Origin: Paenibacillus sp. ACRRX
GTDB taxonomy: Bacteria; Bacillota; Bacilli; Paenibacillales; Paenibacillaceae
Length of the DNA: 64,000 bases
Direction of reading: 5' to 3'
NCBI RefSeq assembly: GCF_022346885.1
Contig: NZ_JAKRNK010000010.1
Span: 1-64,000 of the forward strand
Shown: in pieces, positions 9,134 through 16,958 of the stretch
How positions within the stretch are numbered: the stretch's first letter is position 1
Layout of the letters: every line of letters begins with the position of its first letter
The notes under the pieces: generated by a model
What the model saw: only the letters and a program-made list of their open reading frames with translations
What the model was told of the DNA's origin: nothing
Database searches by the model: none
Program-made: the position numbers and the translations under genes

Positions 9134-9302
9134 AGCGGGCCAAAAGCGCCCTACTCTCACAAGGCTTTTCAGCCCCAAAAGTGCGAATCATCGAAATAGG
9201 CGTCAAACTTCACTGACAAAAAGGGTCAAAAAGCCTGAAAATCGTAGCAAGGGGTGCGAATCCCCTAGGGATTTTATGTGCACCTGGGGTTCGCACCTCA
9301 AT
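9134..9302 (-). promoter_or_regulatory. Probable leader of the CRISPR array
   Basis: Upstream of the array on the minus strand is an imperfect inverted repeat (GGTGCGAACCCC at about 9287-9298 pairing with the GGGGATTCGCACC side at about 9251-9264). This arrangement resembles the hairpin-bearing leaders of type I-C arrays in Firmicutes, from memory. It lies directly next to the most leader-proximal repeat. I see no gene between 9134 and 9467. Confidence 0.55.
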
Positions 9303-9467
9303 TTCATTTAACCTCAACTCGCATCTAGTATCTCCCATTACTTCCAGAGAAACAAGGCCCCATTTATCAATATCACCTTGCAAAGCTTGCAACCACTACA
9401 TCAGTATCTCGCCTAAACAACCGTCATAACTATCCCCAACCCAGGTAATTCGTAAGACGCTACACAT

Positions 9468-10847
9468 TTACTTAATTGCATTTAGCCTCGCAATAGCCGC
9501 TTCTGCAGCTTCCATAACAATCTCCCCTAGAGTAGGGTGTGCATGTATGGTAAGCGCAACGTCTTCCAAAGTTGCCCCCAGCTCAATAGCAAGCCCCAGT
9601 TCTGCAATCAAATTGGAAGCCTCTGTCCCCACGATTTGAGCCCCAATAATACACCTTGTTTCCTTATCAGCTACTATTTTCACGTATCCTTCACCTGCCT
9701 TCAACGCCAAAGCCCTTCCATTTATAGCAAAAGAAGATCTCCCCGTAACCACTTCTTTCGATCGTGCTTTCGCTTCGGACTCACTGGGCCCCACACTGGC
9801 AACCTCTGGATCAGAAAAGACAACAAGTGGTATGACCTTGTAATCCACCTTAGTACGCCGATTCATTATGGCTTCGACCACTACCTTAGCTTCATAGGAC
9901 GCCTTGTGTGCTAGTGCGGGACCCGCTATCACATCGCCAATTGCATAAATATGTGGGATATTCGTACGACACTGCTCATCAACCTGAATCAAACCTCGAT
10001 CCGCCAGTTCGATCCCTGCACGATCAAGTCCTAATTTTCCATCCGTATTTGGCCGCCGCCCCACCGTTACCAGCACGTATTGTGCGGTGACCTGCCGTAA
10101 GTTTTCTTGCTCCTTAAAATAAACAGTAATCTGCTCATGAGTCGGTTCCATTCGATCGGCTACTGCGCGCGTATAAATATCGACGTGTTTTTCTTGCAGC
10201 TTACGTACAACAGGACGAATCAACTCTGACTCGAACCCAGGAAGAATCTGCTCCGCACCTTCCAATATCGTTACCTTCGTGCCAAATTTAGCAAAGGTTT
10301 GACTCAATTCGACTCCGATATATCCCCCACCAATAACAATCAGGCTGTCGGGTACTTGATCCAATGCTAATGCATCTGTAGAAGACAAGATCCTATCCCC
10401 AAAAGGAAAAGCTCCTAGTTCAATGGGCCGAGAACCAGCAGCAATAATACAATGTTTAAACTCAATCCGGGCGTTTGATTCAACACCTTTAACCAGTACC
10501 TCATGCTCATTTATAAAGCTTGCATCTCCATGGAATGTTGATATTAATTTGTTGTTTAACAAGAAGGCCACGCCATTTGACTGTTTATCTACGATAGACT
10601 TCTTAAAAGATTGTACTTGTGAAAAATCAACCTTGGCTTCTGCTCTTATTTCAAATCGATGGGCTTCTGCAATTAAAACTTTGGAGGGAATACATCCCAC
10701 ATTGGTACAAACGCCCCCTATACGATCTCGTTCAACAATTGCTACATGCAGTCCATGGTCCGAAGCGCGTTTTGCAGCTGTATAGCCCCCCGGGCCAGAG
10801 CCAATAATCAATACGTCAACCTGTGTTGCTGCGTTTTCCACTGTCAA
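9468..10847 (-). CDS. lpdA: Dihydrolipoyl dehydrogenase (E3)
   Basis: 459 residues. FAD-binding GSGPGGYTAA at residues 16-25, redox-active disulfide GGVCTNVGCIPSK (Cys47/Cys52), the NAD site GGGYIGVE, the second FAD motif TNIPHIYAIGDV, and the C-terminal HAHPTLGE with the catalytic His. The enzyme reoxidises dihydrolipoamide in 2-oxoacid dehydrogenase or glycine-cleavage complexes, passing electrons to NAD. No E1 or E2 gene is nearby, so this is a stand-alone copy. A TetR gene is divergent from it across a 239-bp region, making regulation by that repressor possible. Confidence 0.93.
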   Translation of the reverse strand: MTVENAATQVDVLIIGSGPGGYTAAKRASDHGLHVAIVERDRIGGVCTNVGCIPSKVLIAEAHRFEIRAEAKVDFSQVQSFKKSIVDKQSNGVAFLLNNKLISTFHGDASFINEHEVLVKGVESNARIEFKHCIIAAGSRPIELGAFPFGDRILSSTDALALDQVPDSLIVIGGGYIGVELSQTFAKFGTKVTILEGAEQILPGFESELIRPVVRKLQEKHVDIYTRAVADRMEPTHEQITVYFKEQENLRQVTAQYVLVTVGRRPNTDGKLGLDRAGIELADRGLIQVDEQCRTNIPHIYAIGDVIAGPALAHKASYEAKVVVEAIMNRRTKVDYKVIPLVVFSDPEVASVGPSESEAKARSKEVVTGRSSFAINGRALALKAGEGYVKIVADKETRCIIGAQIVGTEASNLIAELGLAIELGATLEDVALTIHAHPTLGEIVMEAAEAAIARLNAIK

Positions 10848-10968
10848 ATCGTTCCCCTCGCTCTCGCTGAATGTTTGCTTTGTTTGTCAAGTCATGTACC
10901 AATCTCCGTCATAACCACGGCAAGGCCTCTGCTCCTTGTCGTTAAAACCCCAATTCTACAGATTAAGA

Positions 10969-11049
10969 TTGACAGTAAGCCAGCTTATTCGTAAAATTGA
11001 TAGAGACAGGTCTGTATCATTATGGATATGATCATACAGACAGATCTGT
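10969..11049 (+). promoter_or_regulatory. Sigma-A promoter and TetR-type operators
   Basis: TTGACA (10969-10974), 17-bp spacer, TAAAAT (10992-10997) is a near-consensus promoter. Immediately downstream are ACAGGTCTGT (11006-11015) and the perfect palindrome ACAGATCTGT (11040-11049). A larger inverted repeat GTCTGTAT (11010-11017)/ATACAGAC (11034-11041) bridges them. Occupancy would block transcription, so the TetR protein encoded just downstream probably represses itself. Confidence 0.75.
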
Positions 11050-11086
11050 ACCATGTCAATTGTTTTTGAAGGAGGATTCTTTTAAA

Positions 11087-11665
11087 GTGACTATCATAGA
11101 TAAAAAAGAAACGGCTAAAACAAGGATTTTGCGAGTGGCATCCCATTTATTCTATCGCGAGGGTGTACGTGCTGTGGGGATTGATCGGATTATAGCTGAA
11201 TCCGGCGTTGCCAAAGCAAGCTTTTACCGAAATTACGCAACTAAAGATGATCTGGTTGTGGCCTATTTGGAACAATTTTATGATGCTTTTATGAAACCGT
11301 TCGATGAAGCTAAGGCACACAATCCTGAAGATCCCATCAAACAGCTTTATGACTTGGTCGAGTGCCTTGGGGCCCGAATCGAGAAGCCTGGTTACCGCGG
11401 ATGTCCGTTTGCCAATACGGCAGTTGAATTTCCTAATCCAGATCACCCAACCTGTGAAATAGTTAAAAGGTATCATAGAGATACACGGCATAACCTTGCG
11501 CTTGCTGCCAAGCGAGCCCATGCAACAGAGCCGGACATTCTATCTGACCAATTGTTGATGTTATTTAATGGCGCGCTGATAACGGCATACTTGGATCGGG
11601 CTTCCTACAACGCTGAACATTTTCTTCATGCGGCTAAACTGCTGATTCAGCAGCAGCTTTTATAG
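11087..11665 (+). CDS. TetR/AcrR family transcriptional repressor
   Basis: 192 residues. Start chosen at GTG 11087, ten bases after GGAGGA; the longer frame from TTG 10997 would begin at the promoter -10 and is excluded. The N-terminal HTH is TRILRVASHLFYREGVRAVG...VAKASFYRNYATKDDLV. The C-terminal part contains YRGCPFANTAVEFP, typical of a TetR subgroup that often controls nearby oxidoreductases. The operators in its own leader suggest autoregulation, possibly extended to the divergent lpdA. The ligand is unknown. Confidence 0.88.
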   Translation: MTIIDKKETAKTRILRVASHLFYREGVRAVGIDRIIAESGVAKASFYRNYATKDDLVVAYLEQFYDAFMKPFDEAKAHNPEDPIKQLYDLVECLGARIEKPGYRGCPFANTAVEFPNPDHPTCEIVKRYHRDTRHNLALAAKRAHATEPDILSDQLLMLFNGALITAYLDRASYNAEHFLHAAKLLIQQQLL

Positions 11666-11998
11666 CTATATCTGTTGGCGCTGCCTGACCTCATTACATG
11701 TAGAAAGGGTTGTGTCTTATGAACAAGCGGCACGTACGTTATCAGCACGTGATATGAAATGAAATACAGGCATCGCGGCCTATTGAGCAAATGCTAGGAA
11801 TATAGCAATATATCCTGTAGAAGTTACCCTGGGCATGTACGACTTGCAACAGAGACAGTCCTGACAGAAGGTAAGGTTATCAAAAAGGCGCAGCCATAAG
11901 CCACGCCTTCCTATCTGTATCTACTGGACACCTCTCTGACAGGGGCAGTGTGCAAACACCTCGTTTAACGTCCTCATTAGTTTTACGTACGCTGCCTT
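11666..11998. other. Intergenic region, no gene recognised
   Basis: About 330 bp between convergent genes. I found no ORF with a ribosome binding site and no strong stem-T-run terminator here. Confidence 0.5.
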
Positions 11999-12829
11999 TT
12001 ATTTTGTAATTGTTTTAAACAACACCGTCTGTTCTGTAATGCCCTTCTCAGCCGCAAATCGTTCAATACTGGATGCACCAAAGAATCCATCTATCCCTTC
12101 CGTTCTTGCCATGACGTACGCTGCATCTTCGGGCTCGGCAATCGGACCTCCATGACATATGACCATAATATCTGGATTAACGGCTTTCCCTGCTTTAATA
12201 ATTGCTTCAATCTTCGCTACACAATCATCCAACGTAAGTGCTGTCTTGGCTCCAATCGTACCCTTGGTTGTTAACCCCATATGTGCGACTAGTATATCTG
12301 CACCTGCTGCTGCCATTGCTTTGGCTTGCTCCGGATCAAAGACATATGGCGTTGTGAGCATATCCAATTCATGTGCTGTTCGAATCATGTCTACTTCTAA
12401 ATCGTAGCCCATACCTGTCTCTTCTAAATTTTGTCTAAATACTCCATCTATCAAACCTACAGTCGGGAAATTTTGCACGCCATTGAACCCTTGATCCTTT
12501 AGTTGTTTTAAATATACTTCCATCACTCTAAAAGGATCGGTTCCGCACACCCCTGCTAATACGGGTATATTCTTCACAACCGGTAATACTTCAGCCCCCA
12601 TCTCAACTACGATCTGGTTGGCATCCCCATAAGATAAGAGCCCTGCCAGTGATCCGCGCCCCGCCATTCTATATCTTCCAGAGTTGTAAACGATAAGCAT
12701 ATCAGCTCCGCCAGCTTCACTGCTTTTCGCCGTAATCCCTGTTCCAGCTCCTACTCCCAACAGAATCTTTCCATTTTTAATCTCTTCTTTAAACTTGGCA
12801 ATGATTTCTTCTCTCGTATTTTTATTCAT
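11999..12829 (-). CDS. Phosphoenolpyruvate hydrolase-like TIM-barrel protein
   Basis: 276 residues from the ATG at 12829, which has GGAGG 8 bp upstream; an in-frame start at 12850 is less likely. Family signatures are [45 protein letters not shown] and [13 protein letters not shown]. The family belongs to the PEP-mutase/isocitrate-lyase-like TIM barrels, and its real reaction is poorly established. It lies 77 bp downstream of a Tm-1-like gene on the same strand, a pairing seen in many bacteria and fungi where the two domains may even be fused. A shared pathway is inferred; substrate unknown. Confidence 0.85.
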   Translation of the reverse strand: MNKNTREEIIAKFKEEIKNGKILLGVGAGTGITAKSSEAGGADMLIVYNSGRYRMAGRGSLAGLLSYGDANQIVVEMGAEVLPVVKNIPVLAGVCGTDPFRVMEVYLKQLKDQGFNGVQNFPTVGLIDGVFRQNLEETGMGYDLEVDMIRTAHELDMLTTPYVFDPEQAKAMAAAGADILVAHMGLTTKGTIGAKTALTLDDCVAKIEAIIKAGKAVNPDIMVICHGGPIAEPEDAAYVMARTEGIDGFFGASSIERFAAEKGITEQTVLFKTITK

Positions 12830-12906
12830 GTGTAGGTCCTCCAGCAACATTGTAATGTATATCGTTTAATTATCCCTATTGACTGCTCACATTCCGATAC
12901 ATTCGC

Positions 12907-14115
12907 TTATTTGCTCATTAATTCGATTAGTTTCTGCGCAGCTGCTTCTGCAAACTCGACATCATTAATCGCACAATCCATTTCTATGAGTTCAACGACA
13001 TTTCGGTTTATCCCCTGTTTTAACGTATCAAATAACATCTGATCTTCTTTTTGGCCGTAGAACACTTCACCCTCTACATCAATTCCTGATATGCCTTTGA
13101 GGGGCAGCATTAAGACGGTTTTTTCTTGCGCCATATTTAGTTTTTCCACCAGCTTTTTGCCGATGACTTCGTTTTCTTCTACAGTTGTTCTCATCAGAGT
13201 TACGGTAGGATTGTGCTTGTAGAACTTATGCCCAGCAAATTTCTCCGGTACCGTATCATAAGGGCCAAAGTTGCACATATCCAATGCGCCTACGGATACA
13301 ACCTGAGGAATATGATTTCGACCTGCTGCCTCTAAACGATGAGGTCCCGCATTCAAAACGCCGCCAATAATCTCATCCGCCCACTCTGTTGTGGTCAGAT
13401 CTAACACCCCTTCAATAAATCCAGCCTCCACAAGAGCTTCCATCGATTGTCCGCCTACACCAGTAGCATGAAATACAAGCACTTCATACCCTCTAGCTTC
13501 AAGATAGTTTCTGGCTGCCGTTACACATGGAGTGGTTACGCCAAACATCGTTGCTGCGATCAATGGCTTTTTTTCAAACTCTTTTGTATTTTCAAATTTA
13601 ACCATACCTGCAATTGCGAATGCTGCATTCGTAAAAATCTTTGTAGAAATGGAATTAAGCCCTGCAACATCAACTACGGACGGCATCATCACAATATCAC
13701 TTGTGCCTACGTATGGAGCCGTATTCCCTGATGCTACTGTTGACACCATCACTTTAGGCACACCAATCGGCAGGGCCCGCATCCCCGGTGTTACAAGCGC
13801 AGTCCCCCCCGTTCCCCCAAAGGAGATAATCCCATCAAATTTACCTTGTTTATATAGTTCGGGTATCAGTTTTTCCATGCCTTTTGACAATACTTCTGTT
13901 GCTAAAGCTCTGTCTTTCTTGGCAGCAAGCGTTTGCATATCTACACCTGCGGCTTCAGCTACTTCACGGTTTGATACATCGGGTGTAAATGTAGGCCCAA
14001 ACACACCTGTGTGGATGGTAAACGTATGAAGTTCCAAACTTTCAAGCAAATGTTTGATATATAAATATTCATCACCCTTGGTGTCAAAGGTTCCAGCAAT
14101 TGCGATTGTCTTCAA
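12907..14115 (-). CDS. Tm-1-like (UPF0261) ATP-binding protein
   Basis: 402 residues, full length for UPF0261. Motifs include IAGTFDTKGDEYLYIK at the N-terminus, FGGTGGTALVTPGMRALPIGVPK, VSTVASGNTAPYVGTSD and FHATGVGGQSMEALVEAG. The plant Tm-1 N-terminal half and bacterial UPF0261 proteins share this two-domain nucleotide-binding fold; the bacterial reaction is unknown. It is the first gene of a two-gene operon with the PEP-hydrolase-like enzyme. The palindrome at 14176-14187 lies in its promoter region. Confidence 0.85.
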   Translation of the reverse strand: MKTIAIAGTFDTKGDEYLYIKHLLESLELHTFTIHTGVFGPTFTPDVSNREVAEAAGVDMQTLAAKKDRALATEVLSKGMEKLIPELYKQGKFDGIISFGGTGGTALVTPGMRALPIGVPKVMVSTVASGNTAPYVGTSDIVMMPSVVDVAGLNSISTKIFTNAAFAIAGMVKFENTKEFEKKPLIAATMFGVTTPCVTAARNYLEARGYEVLVFHATGVGGQSMEALVEAGFIEGVLDLTTTEWADEIIGGVLNAGPHRLEAAGRNHIPQVVSVGALDMCNFGPYDTVPEKFAGHKFYKHNPTVTLMRTTVEENEVIGKKLVEKLNMAQEKTVLMLPLKGISGIDVEGEVFYGQKEDQMLFDTLKQGINRNVVELIEMDCAINDVEFAEAAAQKLIELMSK

Positions 14116-14175
14116 TGGATTAACCTCCCTTTACATATAGATGGTCCAGCCTGTACAGGGCTAAATAATGATTTC

Positions 14176-14187
14176 GAGAACGTTCTC
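14176..14187. promoter_or_regulatory. Perfect 12-bp palindrome upstream of the Tm-1-like operon
   Basis: GAGAACGTTCTC is a perfect palindrome 61 bp before the Tm-1-like start codon, between it and the terminator of the AraC-fusion gene. It is a candidate operator. A cre-like TGAAAACGCTTTTA lies slightly further upstream at 14241-14254, inside the 3' end of the AraC-fusion gene; it matches the consensus except near one edge. Confidence 0.4.
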
Positions 14188-14189
14188 CA

Positions 14190-14225
14190 TAAAAAAAGTA
14201 TGATTAACTATGCATTAATCATACT
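14190..14225 (-). terminator. Terminator between the AraC-fusion gene and the Tm-1-like operon
   Basis: 11-bp perfect stem (14197-14207 with 14215-14225) followed by seven T on the minus strand. It separates the regulator gene from the operon behind it. Confidence 0.9.
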
Positions 14226-14237
14226 GCTTTGATTTAT

Positions 14238-15458
14238 TTATGAAAACGCTTTTATGTCTTGTGTTTTTGTGTTTATGTTAGATTTATATTGTTTCGGGGT
14301 GCAGCCTTTGTACTTTTTAAACATTTTGCTAAACTGTGCGTAGTCTTGATATCCAACTAATGGCGCCAGCTCTGATAATTGGATATTTTCTCTGTCCAAT
14401 ATTTCGGCCGCTTTATCAATGCGGAACTGCACGATGTACGTTTGAAAGCTGCAGCCTACTTTTTTAGTAAACAAACTACTTAAATAGCTTCTAGATACAT
14501 GGGCCACCTTGGCTAGATCTATAAAAGATATCTCATTTCTATAATTCTGGGCTACATATTCCTTCACAAATTCAACGTAATCATAGTGCTTTGTAACGCC
14601 ATCCAACATTTTAACCATTAGGTCATCTTCATCCAGCTTTCCTGATCCCTTAAAGGCTTTTGTAATATTGGTAATGGACTTCTCTGATGGAATCCTCTCA
14701 AAAGCTGATCCCCCGATGTAACCCATTAAATTGTCATTGTTGCTATACATATACTGTACATCAATTGGTGTTTTCACAGGACCGCCATACACCAGCTTAA
14801 TCAGATCCGACTTTAACTCATTGCATGTCTGAAATATTTGGGCCGCTTTGACCTTGGCTGCTTCCAAGGATACTACCTTTTTGGCTCCCAACAATCCGCC
14901 TTCTGTTAGGCCTAAGTGGGCACAAATCACATCAGCTCCAGCCTCGACCATCTGAGCCGCTTGTTTGTCATCAAATACAAAGGCAACGGTAAACAGATCT
15001 TTTTGGTGGGCTATTCGGATCGCTTCTACTTCAAGTCGATAATCATTCCCATCTTCGCTGAGCGCTTCGCTAAATTGACCATCAATTAACCCAACAGTAG
15101 GGTAGTTGTTAATGCCGGAAAAACCCATGTCTTTGATTTCACTGATGTAAGCTTCCATATCCTTGGTCGGATCAGTCGCATTTAGACCAAACAGAATAGG
15201 CATATCCTTCACTAACGGGATAATCTCTCTAGAAGCAAAGTCCATGACCATATCATTGCTATTACAAAATGGCAAAAAACCAGCAAGTGAACTTCGCCCC
15301 ATTTGGCGGAATTTCCCTGAGTTTAAGATCAGAATGAAATCTGCCCCACCCTGCTTCGCATACTTGGCCGTTATGCCTGCACCTGTTGCCACTCCAATAA
15401 TATGATTGCCCATATTGATCTGGGAATGGAGATGTTCCAGAATTTCTGCTCTTTTCAT
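14238..15458 (-). CDS. PEP-hydrolase-like domain fused to AraC-type HTH
   Basis: 406 residues from the ATG at 15458, which has AAGGGGA about 9 bp upstream; an in-frame ATG at 15488 has none. Residues 1-270 are a paralogue of the PEP-hydrolase-like enzyme two genes downstream ([47 protein letters not shown]). Residues about 300-400 are an AraC/XylS DNA-binding domain (IDLAKVAHVSRSYLSSLFTK, then LSELAPLVGYQDYAQFSKMF). The enzyme motif CHGGP is VYGGP here, losing the His, which suggests a sensor rather than a catalyst. It most likely regulates the adjacent operon in response to the same kind of ligand. Confidence 0.85.
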   Translation of the reverse strand: MKRAEILEHLHSQINMGNHIIGVATGAGITAKYAKQGGADFILILNSGKFRQMGRSSLAGFLPFCNSNDMVMDFASREIIPLVKDMPILFGLNATDPTKDMEAYISEIKDMGFSGINNYPTVGLIDGQFSEALSEDGNDYRLEVEAIRIAHQKDLFTVAFVFDDKQAAQMVEAGADVICAHLGLTEGGLLGAKKVVSLEAAKVKAAQIFQTCNELKSDLIKLVYGGPVKTPIDVQYMYSNNDNLMGYIGGSAFERIPSEKSITNITKAFKGSGKLDEDDLMVKMLDGVTKHYDYVEFVKEYVAQNYRNEISFIDLAKVAHVSRSYLSSLFTKKVGCSFQTYIVQFRIDKAAEILDRENIQLSELAPLVGYQDYAQFSKMFKKYKGCTPKQYKSNINTKTQDIKAFS

Positions 15459-15513
15459 ACTTCCAAATCCCCTTATTCCGTTCCCCATTCAGATGATTGT
15501 AAAAAAATAGCTG

Positions 15514-15996
15514 CTAAAGTTTCGCGGTTAATTTACTTAGCAATTTTTCTCCATCCGTTACGGATATTTTGTTCTTTTCAAGAAAGGGATAAACTTCATT
15601 TAAGTTAGCTGGTCGGTAGCCCGAGCCATCACAGCCGCAAGAATGATATTTAAAACCATGTTGAAAGAGAATTTCAACCTTTCTCCACTGCTTGATATCG
15701 GATTGCTTCGGGGCTTTAAAATCATGTCCCATATCGTTCATAAACTTTCCACATTGCGGGCAGCAATGCTTCATTTGAATTCTTTCTTCTTCCGTCAACT
15801 CATACCGAGAGGTTTGCTTATATACTTTCCGGCATGCAAAGCATGCATAAATATCCTTGTACGGACCATAAAGTCCATATCTGCACATAATCGTCAACTT
15901 CTTTCTATAGCTGTATGATAGGTGAAATAAAAGGCCGATCGGATCTGTCATTTGTGAGAGGAGTGCCAGATGCGGATCATATTCCTTATCGTACAT
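15514..15996 (-). CDS. Zinc-ribbon-like hypothetical protein
   Basis: Up to 160 residues. The visible feature is a four-cysteine pattern CFAC (about residue 52) and CCPQCG (about residue 79), likely a zinc knuckle, followed by MNDMGHDFKAPKQSD, IKQWRKVEILFQHGF and CGCDGSGYRPAN. The ATG at 15996 has AAGGA 11 bp upstream; an internal start at 15888 (125 residues beginning MCRYGLYGPYKD) is also possible because the conserved-looking part begins there. Function unknown. It lies 56 bp upstream of the AraC-fusion gene on the same strand. Confidence 0.6.
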   Translation of the reverse strand: MYDKEYDPHLALLSQMTDPIGLLFHLSYSYRKKLTIMCRYGLYGPYKDIYACFACRKVYKQTSRYELTEEERIQMKHCCPQCGKFMNDMGHDFKAPKQSDIKQWRKVEILFQHGFKYHSCGCDGSGYRPANLNEVYPFLEKNKISVTDGEKLLSKLTAKL

Positions 15997-16263
15997 ATTT
16001 CAATCCTTGACACATCATGACGGGAATACCCCTTACTTCACAATCTCGCGCCTCGTCTACTCGTTCTCGCACCCACAATTTAGCCGTTCTCGGCTGGATC
16101 TCTGTGCAACACAATAGTTAGCGTACGATTTTCGCGTTTTGCTGTCTCCACTCATTTTTAATACTATCTTCAATCGGATGGGAATGGTTCGTTTCCATCT
16201 TTTTTTGTAGCAGCGCTTGTTTATGTTACCGATACGAATACCGTCGGGATACCTACAATAGGG

Positions 16264-16419
16264 TCAGTCCGTTTTTTTGAAAATATTTTTAATTAAAGAA
16301 AATAATTTATCAAAGAAGTCACTTAGATATTTGTTGACTAGAAAACCTACCCGAGCAAAGAATAGCGAAATAACTATTAAAAGCACAAATAGTGTAAGTC
16401 CTAGTTCTATAGATTCCAT
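16264..16419 (-). CDS. Small single-span membrane protein (hypothetical)
   Basis: 51 residues. One hydrophobic helix near the N-terminus (LGLTLFVLLIVISLFFARVG) is followed by a Lys/Asp/Phe-rich amphipathic tail ending IKNIFKKTD. GGAG is 13 bp before the ATG. No family recognised; the composition fits a real small membrane protein, but a chance ORF cannot be excluded. Confidence 0.4.
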   Translation of the reverse strand: MESIELGLTLFVLLIVISLFFARVGFLVNKYLSDFFDKLFSLIKNIFKKTD

Positions 16420-16596
16420 TTAGATACAGCGTCTCCTGTTCATTTATGATTATATACATACCATGCCCTTCAAAAGAAAGTCTTGTTTTATAGAAAGAAA
16501 AATTTACACTTTCGTATTATTAGGTCTGCTAGAATTACGTCTATTTACATTTATCAAAAATATGTTGGGAAATAAAAAAAGGAGGAGGTTAATCCA

Positions 16597-16623
16597 ATGG
16601 TAAGAAAATCTATTAGGATCTAA
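16597..16623 (+). other. Eight-codon mini-ORF with very strong ribosome binding site
   Basis: AAAGGAGGAGGTT lies 5 bp before ATG, then eight codons (MVRKSIRI) and TAA. Such a strong start leading to so short a product suggests a leader peptide or the 5' stub of a gene cut off when neighbouring DNA was inserted. I see no promoter I would call with confidence. Confidence 0.35.
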
Positions 16624-16746
16624 TTTTGATTATTAGTAATCAGTGACTTATTTTGTTCTGTCGTCCTTCAGTTTAAATCAGTAAATTTTCAGATTCAATG
16701 CTGAACGTAGAACGCTTCCTATGCAAAGCTCGCGACGCCCGTTAAG

Positions 16747-16778
16747 GTTTCTATTCACGCACTCACGTAGAGTGCGAC
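16747..16778 (-). CRISPR. Solitary type I-C-like repeat
   Basis: A single 32-bp repeat with three differences from the array at 8964-9133 (TTCACG for TCCACG and CTCACG for CTCGTG). Its flanks are not repeats, so it has no spacer. It sits between the mini-ORF and the 3' end of the defence operon, about 7.6 kb from the array. Confidence 0.75.
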
Positions 16779-16958
16779 CTTTTATCAGTCCCGCTTCTGC
16801 CGTATAATCCAAACACCTTCATTGGAGCAGTCATACTCCTTACTAACTTGTCCGAGCAGACCAATATGATATCTAAATCCTCATCCAAGGAAAGTTATGC
16901 CTTATTTATGTGATCTATGCCTAACAGATCGCAAGAGGCATCCTCAAGATACCTTAAA

